Assembly: GCF_031877795.1 (NCBI RefSeq)
Contig: NC_133971.1
Coordinates: forward strand, 14,610,325-14,674,324
Origin: Strix aluco
Taxonomy: Eukaryota > Chordata > Aves > Strigiformes > Strigidae
Reading direction: 5' to 3'
Length of the DNA stretch: 64,000 nucleotides
In this document: in pieces, positions 12,701-27,700 of the stretch
Position numbering within the stretch: position 1 is the stretch's first letter
Layout of the letters: each line of letters opens with the position of its first letter
Translations under genes and position numbers: made by a program
The notes under the pieces: model-generated
What the model was told of the DNA's origin: nothing
The model's input: the letters and a program-made list of their open reading frames with translations, nothing else
Databases searched by the model: none

Positions 12701-15700
12701 TGTGAGACAGTCTGGTTTTTTAGGTCTTATAATAGTGAGCATTATATAAAAGAAAATGACAGGATTTAGAGACCTGCTAACAGTCATGGGTATGGGATAG
12801 TCTCTGGCAAACAGTAGTGAGCCAGATTTCAAAATCACTGCCGAAGTAACGTGAAATCATTTTGTTTGCACAGACCCCTGCAACTGATCTATCCACAGCA
12901 CCTGCTCATTGGGAATGCCATCTCCATCTGCATCATCATCGCAGGCATCTCCAATCCCATCACCATCAGCATCTTCTTGTCCAGAGTTTGGGACAAATCT
13001 GCAATTGTCCTAGACAAAAAATGAGACATGCCTGGTGTTCTATGGGTAAACTGGATTCCTTAATAATTTGAATTACTTTTTCTATTACTGTTTTAATTAA
13101 TCAATTAATCAAATGAAATACAATTTATCCAGAGGAATTCAGTAACTTGAAAAAAGATTAATACATTTAGTCATGTTTCTTCCAGTCTTTCTCTTCACCT
13201 CTTCATGCTCTGAATTATTATAGGACTAAGAATTTCTTACCTTTCTGCAGTTTTCAGCAGAGCATGAGAGTTCTTCGTTAGGGTAGCCGTCAATATCAAC
13301 ATCTTTTCCGCAAATATAACCATCACCAGCCCAGCCAATGCCACACTATCAATAAAACACCATGGTAGTACTACCAAAAGGTTAATGAGTCACTGTAGCA
13401 ATACTCAAGTGGGAAACCCCACATCAATCTTTAAAATGCTAACATACAGAAGGCATGACAGACACTGAAGTACAATGAGGTACACTTCAGCATCTCCCAA
13501 TGTGGAAAGAAAATCTTTGTTTCAAGGTCTCTACATCTAGACAAGCTAGAAAGAGCTAAGACTTGATGTTAAATGGTAAGTGCACCTGCAACACCTACAG
13601 ATTTCAGTGGGAGGTATAGATTTCTTTTATACAATGGTCAGGAATCAATTTTGGTTCCTCACCTGCAGGTGGAAAAAAAGAAAAGACGGAACCTAGGCAG
13701 AATATGCACCTAGCACCGCAACAAGGGGCCCATGGTTAGATGGGATGACTGTCTTTTGTTCAGTATCTCAAGAGTATATCCGCAACTAGAGAAAGTTTTA
13801 AGAGAAAACTGCGCTGACAGTTACTAAGTTTGCATCAGCAAAGCCAGTGCATCTGCACACAAGTTTCTACTAGCCAACTAAATTGGTACTGTTTCAAACC
13901 AATGCCTAATTTGTGTTGTAATGGAAGATACATTCATAGAACTGCATGTCAAACTCTGGCCTCCACTTAAAATGAGGACTCGCCTAACACAAGTATCTAG
14001 GCATCTTCCCATTACAGCATGGACTTAAAATATCCTAGATTCTTCTACTCTGAGATAGATGTACTTAAAAACGAGAGCAAAGCAAGTGCCAGTAAAAGCA
14101 CGCACTGTATCCAAATTTAGGACACAGGATTAGTCTCTTGCTTCCCCTTGCAAGCTGGAAAAGCTAAGTAATATACTTCAGTTAGACTCTTACAATAAAG
14201 TTCATATGCCACCTGGTGCTCCCCTGCTCCCATGACTGGAAAGCACAGTACAGTCTACCTGTGCCTAGACTCTGTGAACTCACTTGGAGAAACACCATCT
14301 CTATCAGGAGGCAAATACAGGCATGTTGGGTATGCAGAGGATTCCTACTCACAGCTATGCAGCTGAGCACCAGGAAAGGAATTTGTCCTTGTGATGTCTT
14401 CTCTAGAGTGACACTTGACAAGTCCTTTCTGAGGATACTATAGAAAGTCTATAAAAGCTATTCCCAAAAGATCTAATTACACAGATACAGTAAATATAGT
14501 ACATGAGTATGGGTGCCTTATAGACATGTTGCAAGAAAACAATTGCAAGATAGACTCGGCCCACTTATTTTCATAGCTGGTCTAGGCCAGTGTGCCACAA
14601 TCTGCATAAAACACCCAACTGTATAAAATGACCACAAAGACCTTCTCAGTTCCAGTCTAAAAAAGGCTAGGTTTCATTGTACAAATGCATGAATTTATGA
14701 ACTCACAATACATGTCACCTCTCCTCTCCTCTCCTCAATACAACGGGCATGGACACTACATGGATTGAGGGCTCGATTTCTGCAGGTCTTCTCAGCCTGG
14801 CATCCCCTGGCTTGGTCTCCTGTATATCCTGGTTTGCACCGGCCACAGTGGTAAGATCCCTGTAAGAACAAAAAGTTACTAGCCAGCCTTTTAACAGCAC
14901 TTCTTTTTCTTTTTAAGCAAGCATGTGAGTGAGATTCAGGTCACACTGCCAATGCTTTGCAAGTGTAGTTTTTTAACCATTGAGACCTCTCGCACTGTGA
15001 ACAAACGTTATTTTCTAATTCAAATTCGTATTTGGCTCCCACAGGGCATGCTGGAAAACATGCTAAACTCTTGCCTGTTTAGACCAGTCTTTTGTTAAGC
15101 CAGAGAAAAGTCATGTAGCAGCAAAAGCTTCATGATGTCTTGTCCCTGCCAGCATCACCCTGAACTGCTTCCAGGTGACGAAAACTTTGTGTAAAATTCT
15201 AAGCAGCACCTGCTTAATCAGATTGGATGTTATTTCAGTGTAAAGCAGACCCATCAGTTTATCTAAACTCAACCGGGCAAAACTTTTAATCAAAGAGAGA
15301 CAAGAAAGTTCATTATGTCTTTGCCTCATCTTATTTTTTTAAAAATGAAATGGTTTTAAGCTAATTTGAGCTAAATCTTGCTCTTCAGAAAAGAATTCAG
15401 GAGTTTGAAGACACAGTCATCCTCATTTACACTGCAATAAGAACATCATGTAACCTTCTGTAGTGGTTTACCTAGACGCATACATATATATTTTATATTG
15501 TGCCACTCTCTTATGTAAAGAAACCCAAAGGAGCTAAGCCAAGGAATCCCAGTGTGTGCTGGGGCAATCAATATAGCAGATATAAACAGATAAATGCTGA
15601 TAAGAAGGGGTCTTCTTTAGGCATCTAATGTGGCTTTTGTCTCCATCTCACATACTTGTAGATTTGTAACCTATGACATAAAAGTTAATTGAAAACAATC

Positions 15701-18700
15701 TAGATTGTCCCAGTCTATCATGATAGAGATATATTTACTACCCAGCTGGATGTTATTCTTGTCCTCTGTTCCTAGCTTCATTCCAAATTGTAACTCTGTG
15801 TTGTCTGCATACTTTCAGGCTGAAGATGAAGATATATGGATGACTGAAGAATAAAATAATCACTGGGCCACGCAAATGGTATGACCTATATAGAACATAC
15901 TGGATCATGCACTTTGTCCTAATGGACACCAGGGTAATATCTTCTCGAGTCTGCTGAGTTTGCTCAGTATATTCTGTCCTGTACCAAGCCCTGGTATGCA
16001 TTAAAATAGCCTTTAAGGCAGCACTTCCAGACCAAACTATCTCTAAAGGAAGACATGAGTGAAAAAACCCACCCTGTTCTGTTTTGGCAGATGCCAGGTC
16101 ACTTGTTGCCCTCTGCAAACAGGACCTGAAGGCCTCCTGAAGAGGACTAGTAATGTCTAGACATGCAATAAATTCAACATATGACAGAAATGTTCTAGAT
16201 ATAAAAAAAAAAAAAAAAGAAAGAAAAAAAAAAGAGAAACATACTGAAAAGTGAAAACAGACCTAGAAAAACAAGATTATTCAGAAGGAAAGCACACCAC
16301 TTCAAACACTACTGGTAGCCTCAACGATATCTGGCTGCTAAAGCTAGGTGTGGAGAGAAGGGTTCCTGCTGTTCCTCAGAGAAAGTGATAAGGATACAGC
16401 TCAGATGGACATATTCACGTCAAATCAAGTATTGATCTTTTTATTATTAGTCAGGAAAAGAGGAAAGCATTCTTTGGCTTAGATGAAGTCAACAAACTAA
16501 TTGTATTACTCATTTCTTCAGTCAGAGCCATAAATCCAATCCTAGCCTCATGGAATTTTAAAACAATTTTTTAAAGCCACAACTGAAAAGGGGCTTACCA
16601 AAGTGTTTATGCAATGGGAATTTGGAACGCAGAGTCCAAGTCCACCATTTTGACATTCATCAATATCTAAGCAGACCTAGCAATAAAACAAATCAACATG
16701 TAATAAAAACAATGTCAATCTGAGATCCAAGTCTGAAGAAAAGCCACTAAAGTTTAAGTCTACAAAAGAGTCATAGCCCCTCCTGAACCTGCTCTCAGAA
16801 TGGCACAGACATACCCATAGGCTAACTTTCCAATAGATCTCCAGACTCATATAAACCCTGAAGATACACTGCGATACAGAAAATGTCAACCATGGGATGG
16901 GCTTCTGGTTTGCCCACAAGTTTAGACAAGAACTATGTTCCCCTTATAGGGCGCCTCCAGAACACGCAAAAAATGACAGTAAAATAGGCCTTTTCTATCA
17001 CATTCTTCCTAGTTCAAAGGCAGTTTACAGAAAACAGAGACCCCTTTAAAATTTATCACAGGTAACTATGAAGATAACATTTTTTCTTGTCTCCATACCA
17101 GTCCTCAGTATTAGCCTGTTAGCACTCCCATTAAAGCTAAGCAAACACAACTCAGATCTTCTAATTGAGACACTCTGAACTCTGCCTAACTGCACAAAGC
17201 AATTATGGAATGACTTGTGTATAAATAAAAATGATACAGAGGCATTGATATAAACCAGCACCTTGCAATGGCCGTTCCTGCAGGGATGCTGCTACTCACC
17301 TGCTTATTGCTCTTAGCATAGCTGAGTCCTATCCCTTGCACAGTTTGTCCTGTATATCCTGGGGGACAGGTCTCACATCGGAAACCTGGAGCAGTGTTCA
17401 CACATCGCACTCCAGGGAAGCAAGGGTTGTAACGACACTGCAAAGAAAAAAACGAACGAAGCACTTGTTCCTGCTTCAGTAACATCCAGACTCTGACTAT
17501 GTGCACAGACCTCTCAGTCAAAGGTAATGCTACATGCAATGTCTGTATGTCTTCTGTTCAGAGCTGTCTTACAGAGTAAACAGTCTCCGCAGGTATTTCT
17601 GACTCCAGTAGATGTTCAGTTATCTCTGTAATTTAAGTAAAATTTGCAATTTTCCAATATAGCCTGTAGTTGATGCCCTAAGCTCTGAGCCCCAATCCTT
17701 CCTTTTGCTGGGCAGGTTCAGCTCCCTCGGAGGCTGAGAGCACCCTGAAAGGGTCCAGATCACAACATCAGGAAAGCCACCCAACCCACCAAAGGGTCCT
17801 GCAGTTGTGTTTTGTACACACAGAAGTGGCAGCAGCATTTTCCCTCCTTTATATTTGGACAAATCTCATAGCCAGAAGTAACCCAAAAATGAGCCAGATG
17901 AGCAGGGATGTGAAAGCACCCACACATTTCTAGACCAGAGGCCCACAGACAACCCTTGGCACTTCTCCCACAATGCCACATGCCCACACCATCACCCTTG
18001 GCCTGAAGGTACCATTCGCTTCATTGCCTCATGTGGTTTTATAGAACATCTGTGACCCATTTCACTGGCCTTGTGGGTGCCAGTTTGTGAACCACATCCT
18101 GCATTGCTGTGTCTCCAACATCAACAGTAGCTGCTAGATAATATTTGTAAGAGTACTGAAAACATCAACATGCCATCATGCCGCACATGGCTCAAAGACA
18201 ACAATAAATAAGAAACATGAGAGAGATAAACATAAAAGACTTTTTAAAATATGTCTTTTTTTCCCCTCCATCACCAACAGAAAAACATCCGAGATGGAGG
18301 GAGAATGAGCCAGAAGATATCCACCTACAGCAAACATACAACTTGTAACCAAACAGACACACAAGGGAGCAAAAAAGGTATGTTTAATATTAAAGCATGT
18401 TTGATGGAAAGATTTGTTAAAAGTAGGTCAACTAGCATAAGGAAAGTATAAAACCTAGGACAGACATTTTGTGCTTCTTACTTGCTGTGGATTTTTTATT
18501 GTAGGCAGCAGAGGGCACTCAAATTACACCATACACAGAGCAGAGCTGCAACTCCCAAGATACAGGGCATCAGCTGATGAAAGTAATGTCTTAAAACTGG
18601 TAATGAATAAGGGAGCATATTGCAGAGATGCTAACAGCCTCAGAAAATATGATGGCAGCTCTTAGTGAGAAAGCTTCTAGATCTGTCTTTATCAGAATTT

Positions 18701-21700
18701 GTACATGAACTATTTTTTAAACGCCAGTTAATAGAAAGTACAGAAATTAGTAAGTAGAAAGGTGCTCTCCTAGGAGAGATTCTTAAACAGCTTTCAAAAA
18801 AAAAAATTACTTTCCTTCTTAGTCTCAGGTCACTCAGGAAAACAAATAATATGACACATCCTCTCTTATTAGACAATGAAAAGCTATTGCTACTTATTAT
18901 CTTTTTTTCCTTGTCGTGGTTTAAACCCAGACAGTAGCCAAACACCACACAGCTGCTCACTCACCCTCCCACACACAGGGCATGGGGGAAAGAAATGGAA
19001 GGGTAAAGGTAAGGAGACTCGTAGGTTGAGATAAAAAAAATTTAATAACTGAAATAAAGTAAAATTAAAATAGTAGTAATAGAAAATACAAATGAGTAAT
19101 GCACAACGTGGTTGCTCACCACCCGCTGACCAATGTCCAGCCTGTTTCCGGCTAGTGATCCCAGAGAAGTGAGAATCCCAAAACTGCAATCTTGGAAGCA
19201 AGACAGCTTCCCAGTCAACTCTCATCTATCTACTGAGCATGACATTATATGATATGGAATATTTCACTGGCCAATTTAGGTCTGTTGCTCTGGCTCTGCT
19301 CCCTCCCACCTTCCTGTGTACCTGCACACTAGCAGAACATGGGAAGTTGAAAAGTCCTTGATTTTTTAACAACAGCTAAAACCATCAGTGCATTATCAAC
19401 ATTCTTCTCACACCAAATCCTACACTGAATCAAAAATGCAGCACCATCCTAGCTACTAAGATGAAAAAATTTGCTCTATCCTTGCCAAAAGCAGGACATT
19501 CCCCCTGTGCAACCATAAGTGAAAATCCAGCTGTTAAAGGAGATATTTACTGGTGGAAAAAAAATGCACCAGACTAGGTGGCATTTTAATAGCAGTGTCC
19601 ATGTAAAGACCTCATACAAGCAAGACTGTATCTCTATGACACTGTTTTGGCAAAATTTCCTTGCTGTTTCTAATGTGAGATCAGGTCTGCCATGGTGGAA
19701 TGGTAGCAGTTACATGAAGGCACATCAGTCTCCAGTGGCAGAGTCTGACTGCTCACAGAAAACCATGTTAATGTCAGGTCACTACAGATCAGGCTCAGCT
19801 TTTTCCAACTACTGCTGTCATGAGTAGAGTTGCTCCAACCCTGAAAATGGCAGGGAGGAGATTATTGCCATGCTGTGCCTCAATGTGGGTAGAGCTCAGG
19901 AGGTGGAACCCATCCATACTGGTGGGCTCCACTTAGGCTGCCTTGAAGTCTCTCACCACGGCTGTCTGTGGCATGAAACTCACACCACAGCAGTCTCAGC
20001 TCCACCTCTTGCATTCACATTTCAGAACTTCACCTCCATTTACTGCACCTTCTGTTGGAGCAGACACAGTCCATGCCATGAGGCAAAACAAAAGACGTCA
20101 GCTACAACTGTCACACATCAGGAAACTGTCACACTCAACCCACATTCTCTCCCCAGTGTTTTTCACAGATATAAGTTGGCCACATCACATCCTCTCTGCT
20201 GATGGCCTACAGGAGGGAGTAAACCAGAAGAGTAGTAAAAGCACATCTCCTGTTGGCTAGGAAGGAGATGTTTTACATGATTAGGCAGGTACATTGGTAG
20301 CACTGTGTTATCTACAGGCACAGTTAATGACCTAATCATCCTGGTCTACCACATCCAGGTGCTTTTCCACAAAAATCACTAGAGTAATGGCAAAAATCAA
20401 CACACAGATAAAATGCAGTGAAGCTGTAAGTGGCTTTGTTGTTTGTGTTCTGAGTAAGTGTCACATTCCAATTAACACAGGTTTTATTTAAACATTTAAG
20501 ATATTGTAAATTTATTAACTCAGTCCTCAATACAAGCAAGCTCTGAATTTCTAACATATAGCACAAGAAAAAAAAATAGATTTAAGTCAACATTATCAGC
20601 TTTCAACGCAACCATAGAGAAGCAAAAGGAACAGTAAATGTTTATTTTCTTTCATAAACTTTTAAGGTAAGGCTGAAAACATGGCTCCGGTTTGGGTTGA
20701 AGAGAAGACTTTGGTCTCCAAGGCTGGTTCAGGAGCACTACAATTTAAAGAAACAAAGCCCATATTGACAAGAAGTGCTTCTGCAGCCTGTAACTGAAGT
20801 TACTGTATCTTCTTGTGGAATAGAAACAACTATGTGAAAACCTTGTTTTGGCCGGGTTAGGGTTGTTTGGTTTTTTTTTCCCAAACATTAAGCTCCTTTA
20901 AGTGACTTCTCAACTCACCAGCATATTTCAAGTTTTCACAAATATAATCTCCATAAAGTTGCAGCAACAGCAAAACAGAGAGGTAAAATCAAATCAGAAT
21001 GAAACAACATTCACTGTGCAAGCAGTCAGCAAATGCTGAAGACAGTAAGCATCAGCAACCCACTGATATATGAAACAGTTGCTTTTTAGTGCCTTTTAGT
21101 GCCTTTTTTTTTTTTTTCTAATTCAGTGAAAGTCACTATTTTACCTCATCGATATCTGAGCAGGTAACTCCATTTCCTGTGAGCCCTTCAGGGCAGGGGC
21201 CACACTGAAATCCCTCTGCTGTCTCCACGCACCTGACTCCCCTGAAGCAGGAATTAACTTCGCATTTGGGTTTACTGCGCCTAGGAAGCTGAGTTGGAAA
21301 ATTCACAGTTCCCAAACCTTTAATGCAGAAAGAACAACAGTTTCAGCAATTGAAAGAAACATCCATCATAGCTTTCAGCTGGCAAGTGTTCTGAAGAGAT
21401 CTCCAAAATGCTGCACAGCAGTGTTCCTGCACTGCACTGCTACCAGCTGTGCTGTGGCTGAAGAGACTTCATGCTGGGAATGGTCCAGCAGCTTGTGGTG
21501 CCCCAGACAGGGGAAATTAAGGCTATTTTGTTAGGTCCATGTGCTTCTCCTAGCTACACATGGGAGCCCTCCTGCTAGGTTAGTCCCAGTACAGATCTGC
21601 TGCTGGCCAGGGGAGGAAAGTGTAAAAGCCAGTGACATAAGATGGCCCAAGGGACTCAAGTGTGATGGTACAAGGCATTTCTCTGGCTAAACCAGCAACA

Positions 21701-24700
21701 CTACCAATTCATGGTTGAAAACAGTGCGATGGTTTCACAACAGCATTAACTGACAGCCTACAAATAAGAGGAATAAAGAAGCAGCAGCTGGCACCTATGA
21801 ACACACAGGACATGCAAGTACACTGGCTTAAGGTACACAGATACCAGCCCTGGGGAAAAGCAAGGTTTTCTGAGACTGGCAGGTGCTGAATCTTGGTAGT
21901 GATGCATGCAGGATTTAAATACTTTCTTTGACAATTACACTTAAAGGTTAACCTGGCTGGAGCTCAACTTGAGTTCTGAGGAGGCTGACAGACTGGGAAA
22001 AGAAATCAGCTAAAAGGCCTGACGAGTTTAAGGCCTTTTGCCTCACCCAATGAGGGAATATTTTGGTTTTTATACTGACTGCCTGTGTGTCCTCTCTGTC
22101 AGCTGTGTTAGGATGGCCGTGCAGTAGAATTTGGGAAAGCATTTATTTCTCCCATTTAGTGAAAAGATTAGACCACATTTTGGGTCTTACTGCTGTTAAG
22201 CAGAGACTGCCTACTCAGAATCAGATGACTATCAGGTGGACTGCATAGGATCTTCCTCAGACTGACAGTACCAGCTAAAGCAGAACATGGTATCTCCCCT
22301 GTCCTTTTACTAAGATTGTTCATGAGATATCTGGCAGGTAATGTCTCCCTCCCCAGAATACACAGCACAGCTTTGTGGCAGAGTGAGAACAGATAGTACA
22401 GGGCGAGTGGTACAGCTTGGTTTAATGGGGTTTTATCCCCCAACAGGTGACTGTCTGGTCTATGGAAACTGAAAGCTCTTTTTCTGAAGAAAATCTATTT
22501 TAAATTTGTGTCCAATACATATAGAACTTTGGACATGCTGTTTTTAAAACAGTACTTCCTAAAAACCACCTAAAGCTGATGCAGTCAATACTAGTTTTAA
22601 AACAACTGTACATCTCATCTGCTTGCCTTTTACAGGGAATAACAGGAATACTTACCACATGCTTGGCACTCAGCTATGGTATTTCTCAGAAAAGTTGTTT
22701 CTTTGACCTTGAGAATATAGAAAATAAACATTATTCGGATACACGCAGCTCCAGGTTGCACCTGGCTGCCAGAAGAACCATTATTTTTTCCCCAAGATGC
22801 CACTCAAACCATGCAACATAGGTACTCTATCTTGAAATGAGATGTTCTTTGTACTCTAAAATTAAGGAGAGTGATAATAACTGTACTTTTGTTCAGCCTT
22901 CATCAACAGGACCTTCAAGAATGATAATGCTTAACTAGAGGCATGAATCACCAGCAATTCCAGTTCTGACACCTACCTGCAAGTGGAGCAAATGCAATTT
23001 CAGTTCTGTGTAACAGACCACCTCTACCTAACAGTGGGCTATGATGGCTACTCTAGTTCCTCTCCACTTAAGATGCTAGATTTTCTGGATCTAAACAAAC
23101 AAGTCCCCCACGCTCCCACATTCAGTGATCCTTCACAGCAAACACAGGACCGATATGGTTATTTCTACACCACTGTGTCGTGCCTCTGAGACAATGAACT
23201 CTACTCAGGAGTTTATTGCTTACGTGAATTCTGCCCTGACTCTATCAAAAGTGACAAGCTTAGGATATTTCACACTGAAGCCTTATTACAGTACCTGTTG
23301 TCTGAGCAGGTCTTTCACATCTCCCAGTATTTGGTTCATCTGCATCATCTGACCCATCAGCTGTCTATTAAAATCACCTGCAGGGAAACAGCAATGAAAA
23401 GGAGTGCAAAATGCACAAAACCCCCCTTCATTCTCCCATGATAATTTCTGAGATACAAGATGGAAACACCATGAAGAGCCAAGGAGGGCAGATGTTACCA
23501 TTACTTAAGCGCTGTAGGAATCCTTAGAGCAAACACAGTATCTAGCTCCAATTTTTGTAGAGTGATTCGCATGAACAAGGCTTTTCTGGACTGAACTCCA
23601 CTGTACACCACAGAAATAGGCAAAAGTAGAAAGCTCTCCACAGAAAGAAAAGCAGTCTGATTTCTCTACCATTATTTCAGTGTCAAGGTTCTCTAGCAAG
23701 ACCTAATAACATGGGCAACTAATGCCACCAGTGTTACTGGTTGCCCCCAGGCCTGAGACCAGCAACCCTAAATGAAACCTTAGGATTTCAAGACTGGGTT
23801 TTTGGGAAAACCCATTTAGGACAAGAAGGCAAGGCAGGGGCATGAAGTATCTGTGTATACAATGGGAAGTCACCCTCCATAAGTGTATTCCATGTCACCA
23901 CAACTGATTCCTGCATACTTTTTAAAGTGGTTACCCAGCTTTCTGAGGAAGCTCACTGTGCAGCTCCAACCATGCATCAAGAGTGACTGCTCTGATGAAA
24001 AGAGTGTTTTTAATACCTGTGACAGTCACTTGGCTTTTCTTCCAAAAGGTATTTTATCACACTGCACACAAGTTTCACGGCTATGTTTGTTTCTGGGGGG
24101 GTGCAGAGTTTGTATGGACTCATAAAACATCTACTCAACATGCTATGAACTCACACCAAAGCCAGTTCTCAATACCAAGTAACAAATTAAAGACCTCTTG
24201 AAACAAGACCAAAAGTTCTATCTGTGATGAGCCATAGGGAAGGGCCAGAATCAACCCAAGATCTTCACATGACACTTCTATCTGTTAAATGAAACATTAG
24301 TTTTGACCCAGTGACAGAGAAGCAGAGAGCATGTTTAGCACCGTAGCTTGTAGTAGTTTCTGTCTGTAGCTCCCTTCTGGGTTTGTAGCTCTCTCGAGCA
24401 GCTATTTGTTTACTTCTCTACTTAGAGAGTATGTCAAAACAAATTTCACAACTATATGCTCTTTTACTTTCTAAGCAGGCACAATATTTTGATATTATGC
24501 CCGATAGCTTCAGGGAGGTTTATTCATGTGTTACTTTTGTGAGTATTAAAAGCTTATATGAAAAATGCTTTTCTTAATGCTTACCTCATTGTTTTGTACT
24601 TCAAAGCATGTCTAACTGTTTCCAAACATTCTAGTGAGAATCGTCTAACTCCTCACAGACTACATTTTCTTCATTTGAGATTTTCTCATCAAAACACTGA

Positions 24701-27700
24701 ACAGGTTTAAAGACTTAGGAACCACCTGTTCCAGAACCTGCCTCTGTTCTAGTCCCAACCTTGTCTTAATTTTATTTGGGAGGAAGGCAGGAGGACTAAT
24801 ACCATGGGTATTTCAAAATCCCATAGTGGAACTTGGCATTCAGGCTGTCAGGACAGATGCTGGGGTCTGTTCTTGTTTTGCTTGGTTTTTTTAAAACAAA
24901 GAATGGTTTAGGCATTACTGATCGAGATCTGCAAAAAAATCTCAAGATTTCAGATGCTGTTTGTTGGCTAGCATCTAAATCAAAACCAGATCTATTCTGT
25001 ACAGTTAAGTTTTGCAGACTGTTAAAACTTCAAGGTGGACTAAACAGGTTATACTGCCATTAACTACATGTCCTGTTTGCAAATTTAGACAGCAGAACAG
25101 AAACAGATGACTTCCCATAGTGGGTTTTTTTTTTTCCCCTCTTGCATTTAAAGCCAAGTCCTACAGTAGGCCCCACCTGCAGCAGAATGACCAGTGATCA
25201 GTGCTAAGAACTCAGAGAGGCCCTTCGGGGAGCTGTTGTTCCACAGTATATTGTGTGGTGGCTTTTCCTAGGAGTCAGCAGGGTAAGCAAAAGGTACAGC
25301 CTGAAGCTATACACTTATCTGGTCCTACCATGTAGTCTCTTTCATCCATACACCACCTACTGAGGCAACTCCCCAGTTCAGCTAGTCTCTAGCTCTATAT
25401 TCCAGTAACAACCTGAGTAACAGAATGGCTTTCACAGCAATAATTAAATTCAGAAACAGATCTGAAGAACTACTGTCCAACAGGGAACTGAAGTCCCTTG
25501 TCATGCTTATTCTCTGTTAGCCTGAGGTCATGTCAGGGAGCTACTCTTTCTCTCCTCAGGACCTTGCGGTATAGAATCATAGCATGGTTTGAGTTGGAAG
25601 AGACTTTTAAAGATCACTTAGTCCAAACCCCTTGCCATGGCAGAGACATGTTGTACTAGGTCAGGTTGCTCAAAGACCTGTCCAACATGACTTTCAGTGA
25701 TGAAGCATCCACAGCTTCTCTGGGCAACATGTTCTAGTACAGGGCCTTGGATTTTGAGCAGGTGACCAGCTCCATTGCACAGCTAATTGGCTTAGGCAGG
25801 GCAAATGCACAAACACTAGCTTGTGTAATTGCAGGCCACCACGGAATGCCTCATAGATACTTCTTCTAGCTCTCTCGGGAGCAATACTGCCTCAAGCACT
25901 CCACTTGTCCCCATCCAGCAAAGTCAGAATCCTGAAGTATCATTCAAAGAGGTTGTGGTTACTTGGCCAGAGATCCAGCCATGTGTAAAGTATGGATTAT
26001 GGCTGATGAGAACAGTTTCCTGTCAGCCTATAATCCTCCACCAAAGAAGCTACATATACAAGTTGCACATGGAATTATGAAGAGGCACATTCAAAGTAAA
26101 CAGGAGATACCTCCTCAGACATGTGCTGAATCTGCCAGGAGACATTCTTGATCATGCATTCAAAACCAACTGGATGGATTCATGGAAGGAAACTTGTACT
26201 GAGTATAAAACACAAAGACTCCACCTCTGAGTCAAGAGCTCTGTACACCATGAGCTGCCAGAGAACAGGAAAGCACTGAGGGAAGACCACACTGTAACTC
26301 CACTCTCTTATACTCTTGCCCTTGGGTCTATATTGGCATACTGTCTCTAACAGTAGCTAAGTTAAAAGATCCTTTGGTCTGGTGCAACGTAGCTGTTTTT
26401 TTCCCAGTCAGGTTCAGGTACTCTGCATGAACTAGATGACCTCCAAAGATCCCTTTTAACCTGAATGATTTTGTGATGATGATTACATGCAACATACTAA
26501 TCTCATCTACCAAACCCAGTGCATCTTGCACTGTATATTCCTACCCACACGGGAAGATCCAAATACACATGTTCAACCTCTGTCTGATCATCATATCCTC
26601 ATCTACCCTGCTTAGGTGTCTCAGCCTCACAGACTGAACATGGATGGAATGCTGCTGCCACATCAGTGAGCAGGCACACAGTCAAAGCCATGTACAACTG
26701 TACATGTCCAAAGACCTCTCAAGCATTTTCCAATCAATATAAAAACACATCCTTTTACCAAAATATATAGGTCTCAGATACTGCTAAGCATTTGCATTCC
26801 AGATTTTTCTGGCTGAAGGCAAAATTGTGGTTATCTGATATATTGCTCCTGTAAAAGGGCATCGTGAAGCATATACAAAGTGCAAGGCAGCTGAGTTAAT
26901 ATTGCTGTTGGAACATCTGCACCTTTCCCTTTGGTGAATTTCACTATGTAGACTTTGAATACACTCATGTGAGTTGTTTCATTATTATTATTAACATGAT
27001 ACTAATTTCACTTGAAGGTTACAAGCAACTGAATTTGAGAGGCTCAGTCAGGCAGAGGCAGCCAGGGAGAGACAATATCTCTCTGTATTACTACCATTTG
27101 TATTATTGATTAATGAGCAAAAAGTTACAAATGAGAAAGCTGCAAGTCTGCAATCTGGAAACCTTCCTCTCTGAACTGTGAGTTCTTTCAAGAGAAAACA
27201 CGGAATTACCCTTCACTTCTATGTGTGATTGTCTGTTGATTTAGGGAAAAAGAAAGACCTTTGATGATAAAATTCTGTATTTTTTGTCTAGGTGTATGTA
27301 TGCTAATGAGCAAGAAAACAGAAGCATGTGCAACTGAAGATCTGTGTAACTGAAAGGCAAACCAGATTCTGTTATCACTGCACACCACTGATGCCTACAT
27401 TCATGTAATGTACCCAGGATGCTCTCATATAAAATTTGTGTATCTTATCTCTAGTCTCATCAAAAGTAGCAACCTGCAGGGTTGGGTTCAGCAGGGGGAC
27501 AGGAAATGGTGTGAGAGAACTTCTCACGGATCTTATTTCAAACCTTGAACGCACTTTTTTCCCCCATGGTTGTCACATATTAACATATTGCATGCACAGT
27601 GCAAACTCACTCTTCTCCCTCACACGCACAGCAGAAAGGTAGATTGACAGGGGTACAGATGGGAACGGATCGGAAGGGGTACAGATGGGGCAGTCTAGCC

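Noticed and set aside
15753-16118. 121-codon frame inside THBS4 intron 9
   Set aside because: No similarity, no splice sites, and ordinary intron composition; chance frame.
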